From the NCBI GenBank assembly GCA_029946105.1, contig JAQSDW010000218.1, positions 1 to 64,000 on the forward strand: a DNA stretch of 64,000 nucleotides. The letters are read 5' to 3'. This DNA comes from Reyranella sp. Its GTDB lineage: Bacteria > Pseudomonadota > Alphaproteobacteria > Reyranellales > Reyranellaceae. Within the stretch, counting starts at the first letter, position 1. The number at the start of each line of letters is the position of its first letter. Position numbers and translations under genes: made by a program. Below the pieces are notes generated by a model. It searched no databases. It was not told where the DNA came from and worked only from the letters and a program-made list of their open reading frames with translations. Positions 58,056 to 64,000 of the stretch are shown here, in pieces.

Positions 58056-60125
58056 ATGAGTGCGCCGCTGTCCCTCGGCATCGATATCGGGGGAACATTT
58101 ACCGATCTCGTCATCCACGACCCGCGCGACGGCCGCGCCATCATCTGGAAGGAAAGCACGACGCCCGACGATCCGGCGCGCGGCGCGCTGGAAGGCACGC
58201 GGCGCGTGCTTGAGAAAGCCGGCGTCCGCCCCGAGCAGGTCGGCCGCGTGGTCCATGCCACCACGCTCTTCACCAACGCGTTGATCGAGCGCAAGGGCGC
58301 CAGGACCGGGCTGTTGACCACGGCGGGCTTCGCCGACGTTCTGGAGATCGCGCGCGAGCGCAAGTACGAACTCTACGACCTCTTCATCGAGATGCCCAAG
58401 CCGCTGGTGCCGCGGCCGTGGCGTCGCGAGGCGAAGGAGCGGCTGGCGGCCGACGGCAGCGTCGAGATTCCGCTCGATGTCGAAGCAGCCCTCGCCGAGG
58501 TGGCGGAACTGGTGGAGCAGGGCGTCGAAAGCCTCGCCATCTGCTTCCTGCACAGCTACGCCAATCCCGTGCACGAGCGCGCCATCGCCGCGGCCGTCGC
58601 CGAGCGCTTCCAGAATCTCTCGATCTCGCTCTCGTCGGACATCGCCCCGGAGATTCGCGAGTATCAGCGCGCCAGCACGACCGTCGCCAATGCCTACATC
58701 CGGCCGCTGGCCGAGATCTATCTCGAACGCCTGGAAAAGGCGCTGAGCACGTCGGGCATTCCCGGCGGTCTCTTCCTCATGCTGTCCAACGGCGGCCTCA
58801 CGCATGTGAGCGAAGCCAAGCGCGCGCCGGTGCAGTTGCTGGAAAGTGGTCCGGCCGCCGGCGCCCTGGCCGGTGCCTGGTTTGGCAGGAACGCCGGACT
58901 GGAACGCGTGCTCGCCTTCGACATGGGGGGCACCACGGCGAAGCTCGCGCTCGTCGACGATGGCGAACCGCTGGTCGCCTATGGCTTCGAGGCCGCGCGC
59001 GAGAAGCGCTTTCTGCGCGGCTCCGGCCTGCCGATCATGATTGCCACCGTCGAGCTGATCGAGATCGGTGCGGGCGGCGGCTCGATCGCCAAGCGCAGCG
59101 ACCTCGGCACGCTGCAGGTCGGTCCCGAGAGCAGTGGCGCGCAGCCCGGCCCGGCGTGCTACGGCCGCGGCGGCACCAATGCGACCGTGACCGATGCGGA
59201 TCTGGCGCTGGGCTATCTCAACGCCGACTTTTTCTTGGGCGGCGCCATGAAGATCGACCGGGCCGCGACCGAAGCAGCGTTGGGAGGTCTCGCCAAGGCA
59301 CTGGGTGTCGAGCGTAACCGTGCCGGCTTCGGTGTGCACGATGTGGTGAACGAGAACATGGCGGGTGCCGCGCGCGTGGCAATTGCCGAGCGCGGCCGCA
59401 TCCCGGCCGAATACGCACTGCTGGCGACCGGTGGCGCGGGACCGGTGCATGCCTGGAACGTCGCCCGCAAGCTCGGCGTCACGCGCGTCGTCTGTCCGCC
59501 GGGTGCCGGCGCCGGCAGCACCATCGGCATGCTGATGGCGCCGGCGCGCGTCGATCGCGTCACGAGTTTTGGCGCCGCCCTCAGCGGCGCGGATTTCAGC
59601 CAGGCCGAGGCGATCTTCGCCGCCCAGGAGAAGGAGTCCCTCGACGTCCTGCGGCCGACCGGTGCCGACGCCTCGGGTCGGGTCGTGCGGCGTCTCGCCG
59701 ACATGCGCTACATTGGGCAGGGCAGCGAAGTCACCGTAGCGATGCCGTCGCCACTCACCGAAGCGGGCGTACGCGCGGCTTTCGAAGCCGCCTACAAGGC
59801 GTTGTTTGCCCGTACGCCGCCCGGCGCGGCGATCCAGTTCGTGGCGCTGCGGCTCTCGGTCAGCGCGCCGATGCCGGGTGCCGGCGGCAAGCTCGAACTG
59901 CCGCGCCATCCCTCAGTGCAGGCGCTGAAGGGGACGCGGCCGGTGTTCTTCGCCGATGCCGGCAAGATGCTGCCCACGAACGTCTATGATCGCTATGCCC
60001 TCGAGGCCGGCGTGGTCGTCCAAGGCCCGGCGGTGTTCGAGGAAGACGAAAGCACATTCATCGTCGGTCCCGGCGCCACGGCGCGCCTGCTGCCCGATGG
60101 ATCGATATTGGCGGAGGTCGTCTGA
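58056..60125 (+). CDS. hyuA: Hydantoinase/oxoprolinase subunit A
   Basis: A 689-residue ATP-dependent subunit of the hydantoinase/5-oxoprolinase family. LGIDIGGTFTDLVIHDP is the N-terminal actin-like ATP site; VVHATTLFTNALIERKGARTGLLTT and SSDIAPEIREYQRASTTVANAYI follow. The core FDMGGTTAKLALVDDGEP and AGGGSIAKRSDLGTLQVGPESSGAQPGPACYGRGG complete it. With subunit B it would open a cyclic amide such as 5-oxoproline or N-methylhydantoin. The stop overlaps the ATG of a 30-codon mini-gene leading to subunit B. Confidence 0.94.
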   Translation: MSAPLSLGIDIGGTFTDLVIHDPRDGRAIIWKESTTPDDPARGALEGTRRVLEKAGVRPEQVGRVVHATTLFTNALIERKGARTGLLTTAGFADVLEIARERKYELYDLFIEMPKPLVPRPWRREAKERLAADGSVEIPLDVEAALAEVAELVEQGVESLAICFLHSYANPVHERAIAAAVAERFQNLSISLSSDIAPEIREYQRASTTVANAYIRPLAEIYLERLEKALSTSGIPGGLFLMLSNGGLTHVSEAKRAPVQLLESGPAAGALAGAWFGRNAGLERVLAFDMGGTTAKLALVDDGEPLVAYGFEAAREKRFLRGSGLPIMIATVELIEIGAGGGSIAKRSDLGTLQVGPESSGAQPGPACYGRGGTNATVTDADLALGYLNADFFLGGAMKIDRAATEAALGGLAKALGVERNRAGFGVHDVVNENMAGAARVAIAERGRIPAEYALLATGGAGPVHAWNVARKLGVTRVVCPPGAGAGSTIGMLMAPARVDRVTSFGAALSGADFSQAEAIFAAQEKESLDVLRPTGADASGRVVRRLADMRYIGQGSEVTVAMPSPLTEAGVRAAFEAAYKALFARTPPGAAIQFVALRLSVSAPMPGAGGKLELPRHPSVQALKGTRPVFFADAGKMLPTNVYDRYALEAGVVVQGPAVFEEDESTFIVGPGATARLLPDGSILAEVV

Positions 60126-60217
60126 TGGCCGTCAGTGGAGCGCGCCACTCCAGTGGCACTCCTGGCTACATGAATGCGCAACTGGAGTTGCGCGCTCCGA
60201 TGAGGTGCTCGCCATGA
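60125..60217 (+). CDS. 30-codon coupling mini-ORF between hyuA and hyuB
   Basis: The ATG overlaps the hyuA stop (TGATG) and the TGA overlaps the hyuB start (ATGA). The 30-residue product has no recognisable fold. Most of the frame is made of an 18-bp inverted repeat and its spacer. It may exist only so that ribosomes cross the inserted repeat without leaving the message. Confidence 0.5.
   Translation: MAVSGARHSSGTPGYMNAQLELRAPMRCSP
60137..60198. repeat. Inverted repeat inserted between hyuA and hyuB
   Basis: Arms GGAGCGCGCCACTCCAGT and ACTGGAGTTGCGCGCTCC are complementary at 17 of 18 positions, with a 26-bp spacer. The right arm also belongs to a local palindrome GCGCAACTGGAGTTGCGC. It looks like a small palindromic element distinct from the 21.6-kb family. 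Confidence 0.8.
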
Positions 60218-61851
60218 CCCGCACATTCGATGCGATCGAGCTGGAGCTGCTCTGGCGACGCCTGATCTCGCTGGTCGACGAAGCGGCGGCGGCAATGGTG
60301 AGGACCAGCTTTTCCACGCTGGTGCGTGAAAGCTACGATTTCTCCTGCGTCGTCACCGATGCCGCGGGCCAGTCGCTGGTCCAGGCGAGCGAGAGCATCC
60401 CGAGCTTCATCGGCACGCTGCCCGAGACGGTGAAGCACTTCCTGCGCTTCTTCCCGCCCGACCAGCTCGAGCCGGGCGACGTGCTGATCACCAACGACAT
60501 CTGGCTCGGCACCGGACATCTGCCGGATATCACCCTAGCCAAGCCGATCTTCCGCGGCGGCAAGCTGATCGCTTTCAGCGCCACGACGGCGCACGCGCCC
60601 GACATCGGCGGCAAGATCAGGAGCCCCGAGCCGCGCGAGGTCTTCGAGGAGGGACTACAAATCCCGCCGATGAAGATGATCGCGGCCGGCAAGACCGACG
60701 AGACGCTGGTCACCATCATCCGCAAGAATGTGCGCACGCCCGACCAGACCATGGGTGATCTCTACGCCCAGATCGTGGCGCTCGACCTCATGGAAGACCG
60801 GCTGCTGGTCCTGATGGAGAATTACGACCTGCCGGACCTCACCGATCTCGCGCGCGAGATCCAGAGCCGCTGCGAGACCGCGATGCGCGCGGCCATCACC
60901 GAGTTGCCCGATGGCACCTACCACAGCGAGGTCAAGACCGACGGCATTATGGAGACGCCGATCACGCTCCGCCTGAAGCTCACCATCAAGGGCGACGAGA
61001 TCGCCATGGACTTTGCCGGCACCGATGGCCAGGTCGATCGCGCCATCAACTGCGCGCTTTGCTACACGACGGCGATGGCGATGTACGGGGTCAAGGTCTG
61101 CACCAGCCCCAACCTGCCCAACAACGAAGGCGCCTTCCGGCCGATCAGCCTCAGCGCGCCGCCGGGCTGCATCGTCAATCCGCAATTCCCCGCGCCCGGC
61201 GGCTCGCGCATGCTGATCGGCCACTATGTGCCGATGCTGGTGTTCGGCTGCCTGGGCCAGATCGTGCCGGAGCGCGTGATGGCGGCCTGTGGCTCGCCGA
61301 TGTGGGGCATGAACCAGTCGGGCGTGCGGGATGACGGCAAGGGCGGCGGCAAGCCCTACGCCAACATGTTCTTCTATAACGGCGGCATGGGCGGCAACAC
61401 GCAGCGGGACGGCGTCACCTGTCTCAGCTGGCCGTCCAACGTCTCCTCGACCTCGATCGAGATCAGCGAGCACATCGCGCCGCTGCGTTTCCATCACAAG
61501 AAGCTGCGTCCCGACTCGGGCGGCCCCGGCCGCCATCGCGGCGGCCTCGGCCAGGAAATCCTGATCGAGAGCCGGAGCGACACGCCGATCGCGGTCTCTT
61601 TCCTGGCCGAGCGCACGATCTTCCCGGCCTTCGGTATCGAGGGCGGCAAGGATGGCGCTCCAGGTGAACTCAGGATCAATGGCGCCAAGACAGACCCGAA
61701 GAAGCAGTACGTGCTGAACAAGGGCGACACGGTCTCGCTCGGCACGCCGGGTGGTGGCGGCCATGGCGATCCGAAGACACGGCCGGAAGCAGCGCTCGCG
61801 GCTGATGCGGCGGCGGGATACGTGACCGACCGGGCGGCGTATCGCGGATAG
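60214..61851 (+). CDS. hyuB: Hydantoinase/oxoprolinase subunit B
   Basis: A 545-residue catalytic subunit. TFDAIELELLWRRLISLVDEAAAAMVRTSFSTLVRESYDFSC opens the family, then GDVLITNDIWLGTGHLPDI, INCALCYTTAMAMYGVKVC, FPAPGGSRMLIGHYVP and the Gly-rich DSGGPGRHRGGLGQEILIES. ATG 60214 is the family-consistent start. It works with hyuA on a cyclic amide; the receptor and ABC importer on either side suggest the substrate is imported. Confidence 0.94.
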   Translation: MTRTFDAIELELLWRRLISLVDEAAAAMVRTSFSTLVRESYDFSCVVTDAAGQSLVQASESIPSFIGTLPETVKHFLRFFPPDQLEPGDVLITNDIWLGTGHLPDITLAKPIFRGGKLIAFSATTAHAPDIGGKIRSPEPREVFEEGLQIPPMKMIAAGKTDETLVTIIRKNVRTPDQTMGDLYAQIVALDLMEDRLLVLMENYDLPDLTDLAREIQSRCETAMRAAITELPDGTYHSEVKTDGIMETPITLRLKLTIKGDEIAMDFAGTDGQVDRAINCALCYTTAMAMYGVKVCTSPNLPNNEGAFRPISLSAPPGCIVNPQFPAPGGSRMLIGHYVPMLVFGCLGQIVPERVMAACGSPMWGMNQSGVRDDGKGGGKPYANMFFYNGGMGGNTQRDGVTCLSWPSNVSSTSIEISEHIAPLRFHHKKLRPDSGGPGRHRGGLGQEILIESRSDTPIAVSFLAERTIFPAFGIEGGKDGAPGELRINGAKTDPKKQYVLNKGDTVSLGTPGGGGHGDPKTRPEAALAADAAAGYVTDRAAYRG

Positions 61852-61879
61852 TATCGGGGATAGAAGACCGCGCTTCGGA

Positions 61880-61898
61880 ATTGCGCATATGATGCAAT
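61880..61898. promoter_or_regulatory. 19-bp palindromic operator-like site, copy 2
   Basis: ATTGCGCATATGATGCAAT keeps the ATTGC/TGCAAT half-sites and is identical at 16 of 19 positions to the site at 2628-2646. It lies 67 bp upstream of the ABC receptor gene, in promoter position. Confidence 0.5.
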
Positions 61899-61964
61899 CT
61901 CGATTGAACCGCATCCCGGCGGTCGTTAGGCTCGCCCTCGAATTAAGAAATACGGGAGGAAATA

Positions 61965-63050
61965 ATGAAGTTCTTTGCAATTGCGGGCATGGCCTTGTGC
62001 GCCACTGTCGGCCTGGCCGGTTGGTCGCCCGCCAACGCGCAAGCCAAACTGTGCGACAAGCCCATCCAGTTGGAGGGCTTCAAGACCTGCGCCGACATCG
62101 CCAAGGCCAAGGCCGAGGGCGCCTTCACTCTTTATTCGACCGATCCCGAGCAGGGCCAGGTCAAGCTGCTGGCCGCCTTCAACAAGGTGTTCCCCGAAAT
62201 CAAGACGAGCTACGTCCGCCTGCAGGCGGGCGCGCTCTACGCCAAGGTGCTGTCCGAGCGCCAGGCCAAGTCGTTCCTGGTCGACGTCATCCAGATCTCC
62301 GACATGGGCATGATCCTGGACTTCCAGCGCAAGGGCGGCTTCCGCCAGTACATCTCGCCGGAGATGGCGTTCTTCCCCAAGGAAGCCAAGAGCCAGCCGG
62401 AGGGCTTCTGGACCTGGGGTTCGGTCATCATGGCCGGCATCGCCTACAACCCCAACAACGTCTCGGCGGCTGATGCTCCGAAGAAGTGGGAAGACCTGCT
62501 CGACCCGAAGTGGAAGGACGCGATCAACGTCAAGGTGTCGAACTCCGGCCTGCAGCACGGTGTGTGGTACATGCTGCTGCCGATCCTGGGCATGGACTAC
62601 TTCAAGAAGTTCGGCGAGCAGAAGCCACGCGCTTTTGACTCCTACGTCCAGCAGTACGGTCGTCTCGTCGACGGCCAGGACAAGATCATCATGGGCGCAC
62701 AGTATTCGGGCTACATCGAGTTCAAGGCCAAGGGCGCGCCGCTTGCCTTCGTCTTCCCGGATACCGGCGTGCCGGCCGTGCCGGAGACCTACGGCATCGT
62801 CGACAATGCGCCACATCCCTATGCCGCCGAGCTGTTCATGGATTGGTTCCTCTCGCCGGTCGGCCAGAAAGCGCTGGCCGAGGCCCTGCTGCTCCACTCG
62901 CCGCGTTCGGACGTGCCGCCGCCGGGCGGGGCCGATACCGTGCCGCTCAGCAAGATGAAGCTGCTCTCGCCGGCCGACTGGAACGCCTTCGAGAAGGACC
63001 GTCCGTCCTTCGCCAAGGAATGGAATCGCATCGTCGGCACCGGGCGTTGA
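61965..63050 (+). CDS. ABC transporter periplasmic receptor (iron/polyamine/thiamine-type)
   Basis: A 361-residue class II binding protein. The signal peptide is about 1-25 (PANA|Q); GGAGG lies upstream of ATG 61965. FTLYSTDPEQGQVKLLAAFNKVFPEIKTSYVRLQAGALYAKVLSERQAKSFLVDVIQIS, KKWEDLLDPKWKD and HPYAAELFMDWFLSPVGQKALAE mark the FbpA/PotD-like family. The iron-binding tyrosines of FbpA are not evident, so an organic ligand is likelier. The permease follows after a palindromic element. Confidence 0.88.
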   Translation: MKFFAIAGMALCATVGLAGWSPANAQAKLCDKPIQLEGFKTCADIAKAKAEGAFTLYSTDPEQGQVKLLAAFNKVFPEIKTSYVRLQAGALYAKVLSERQAKSFLVDVIQISDMGMILDFQRKGGFRQYISPEMAFFPKEAKSQPEGFWTWGSVIMAGIAYNPNNVSAADAPKKWEDLLDPKWKDAINVKVSNSGLQHGVWYMLLPILGMDYFKKFGEQKPRAFDSYVQQYGRLVDGQDKIIMGAQYSGYIEFKAKGAPLAFVFPDTGVPAVPETYGIVDNAPHPYAAELFMDWFLSPVGQKALAEALLLHSPRSDVPPPGGADTVPLSKMKLLSPADWNAFEKDRPSFAKEWNRIVGTGR

Positions 63051-63063
63051 GGCACGCACTTTC

Positions 63064-63190
63064 TCCTCCCCTCGTCATACGAGGGGAGGTGTCCGCGCAG
63101 CGGACGGAGGGGTCATGAGCAACGCGTTCGCTGCTCATGACCCCTCCGTCGCCGTGAGACGGCGACACCTCCCCACTGCGTGGGGAGGAA
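63064..63190. repeat. GC-rich palindromic element, copy C
   Basis: A two-armed palindrome of about 127 bp. The centre GGAGGGGTCATGAGC / GCTCATGACCCCTCC is perfect, and outer arms GGGGAGGTGTC / GACACCTCCCC are perfect too. Each arm carries further hairpins (CCCCTCGTCATACGAGGGG; CTCCCCACTGCGTGGGGAG). It separates the ABC receptor and permease genes and carries the permease Shine-Dalgarno at its right end. Confidence 0.9.
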
Positions 63191-63200
63191 GGGTTTGAGG

Positions 63201-64000
63201 GTGCCGCGCCCGCGCATCAACGGGCAGGCCCTGACGACGCTCGCGATCCTCGGGATCGTGGGCTTCCTGGTCCTGCTGCCGATGATCTTCCTGGTCGAGG
63301 AGTCGCTGAACGTCGGCGACCCGATGGCTTTCCCGCCGGTCGAATTCGGCATCGCCAACTACATCTCGATCTTCGAGGAGGACTTCAAGACCGTGTGGAA
63401 CACGGTGGTTATCGCGGTGATGGCCACCGTGATGGCGATCTTCATCGGCTTCGCGCTGGCCTGGATCCTGACGCGGACCAACGTGCCGGGGCGCGAGAAG
63501 CTCGAGCGGCTGATGGAGCTGCCGTACTACATGACACCGCTGGTGGGCGCGCTCGCCTGGGCGGTGATCGCCGGGCCCAAGAGCGGCTTCATCAACCAGA
63601 TGTGGAAGGCGATCGGCGGCACCAACGACATCGCCGACATTTACACCCACTTCGGCATCGCCTGGGTGATGGCGCTGTTCGAGGGCACCGTCGCCTTCGT
63701 CATGATCTCGGCGTCGATGAAGTCGATGGATCCCGCGCTCGAGGAATCGGCGCGCGTCATGGGCGCCTCCAAGCTCCGCACCATGCTGACCGTGACTTTG
63801 CCACTGGTCATGCCGGGCGTGATGGGAGCGTCGCTGTTCGTCTTCGCCGAGATGTTGGGCTCGTTTGCGGCAGCCCTCGTGCTCGGCATTCCCGGACGCA
63901 TCTACGTCATCACCACGGCGATCTGGGACTCCACGCTTGCCTATCCGCCGGACTACGGGCGCGCCTCGGCCATGGGCCTGTCGCTGTTCATCGTCATGTT
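63201..64000 (+). CDS. ABC transporter permease, partial (runs off right edge)
   Basis: At least 266 codons of an inner-membrane permease for the receptor at 61965. GTG 63201 is chosen: GGGGAGGAA from the palindromic element lies about 10 bp upstream. An N-terminal helix (TLAILGIVGFLVLLPMIFL) and a periplasmic loop precede the transport domain. The ATPase-contact EAA loop reads EESARVMGASKLRTMLTVTLPLVMPG. The frame is open at the window end; family members often hold two such domains. Confidence 0.88.
   Translation, partial: MPRPRINGQALTTLAILGIVGFLVLLPMIFLVEESLNVGDPMAFPPVEFGIANYISIFEEDFKTVWNTVVIAVMATVMAIFIGFALAWILTRTNVPGREKLERLMELPYYMTPLVGALAWAVIAGPKSGFINQMWKAIGGTNDIADIYTHFGIAWVMALFEGTVAFVMISASMKSMDPALEESARVMGASKLRTMLTVTLPLVMPGVMGASLFVFAEMLGSFAAALVLGIPGRIYVITTAIWDSTLAYPPDYGRASAMGLSLFIVM

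Overview
The window is high-GC, densely packed and mostly made of short operons with overlapping stop/start codons. Gene content points to a free-living, metabolically versatile alphaproteobacterium of soil or freshwater. The evidence is an EipB/DUF1849 envelope protein, a zinc-finger-degenerate DksA, PdeM, many class III CoA transferases, TRAP and tripartite tricarboxylate (TTT) importers, hydantoinases and dispersed GC-rich palindromic repeats. A Reyranella-like or other Rhodospirillales/Hyphomicrobiales lineage would fit, but the genus is inference.

Layout. 0-2.6 kb: a CoA transferase divergent from an amidohydrolase. 2.6-4.3 kb: a segment with more A/T-ending codons, holding two tiny membrane proteins and a membrane-anchored alpha/beta hydrolase. 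It ends in a decayed second copy of the amidohydrolase 3' end. 4.5-10.5 kb: the most unusual locus, with five co-directional genes. Three encode secreted proline-rich proteins sharing a mature N-terminal signature, two of them with repeated prealbumin-like/DWGDG modules. A separate outer-membrane beta-barrel and a lipoprotein hydrolase complete it. I recognise no described system with this composition. 10.5-13.7 kb: an FMN reductase with a Cys cluster, an orphan terminase-small-subunit-like HTH protein and a gamma-glutamyltransferase. 13.8-18.2 kb: ECF-type sigma factor, zinc-less anti-sigma-like protein, CpxP-like protein, and the DUF1800/DUF1501 pair. 18.2-24.7 kb (minus): photolyase, flavin oxidoreductase, DUF1365, CFA-type methyltransferase and MFS transporter, a photo-oxidative lipid-modification cluster interrupted by palindromic repeats, one of them in frame inside a gene. 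24.8-26.9 kb: EipB divergent from an L,D-transpeptidase and PdeM. 26.9-27.9 kb: gene-free, with a hairpin and a five-copy heptamer array. 27.9-31.4 kb: a hydratase, a MobA-like protein and a bufferin (bufABC) metallophore operon. 31.5-36.2 kb: DksA, a D-aminoacylase-like amidohydrolase, an M81 (MlrC-like) peptidase, a candidate small RNA with a strong terminator, and an N-formylglutamate amidohydrolase. 36.3-41.1 kb: tRNA-Val(GAC), NAD synthetase, rhodanese, acyl-CoA ligase, DUF3237. 41.1-51.1 kb (minus): envelope/lipid-type proteins, then a carboxylate uptake and CoA-catabolism block (CoA transferase, TRAP-TAXI, cupin, HMG-CoA-lyase-like, TctA/TctB). 51.5-57 kb: an APH-like kinase with its TetR regulator and likely operator, a C13-like caspase-fold lipoprotein, RidA, enoyl-CoA hydratase, acyl-CoA ligase. 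57-64 kb: Bug/TctC receptor, hydantoinase A and B, and an ABC importer that runs off the right edge.

Common threads are import and CoA-linked breakdown of organic acids and amides, cell-envelope maintenance, and stress responses to metal, light and envelope damage. Palindromic repeats sit inside operons and seem to keep, or even supply, the translation signals.
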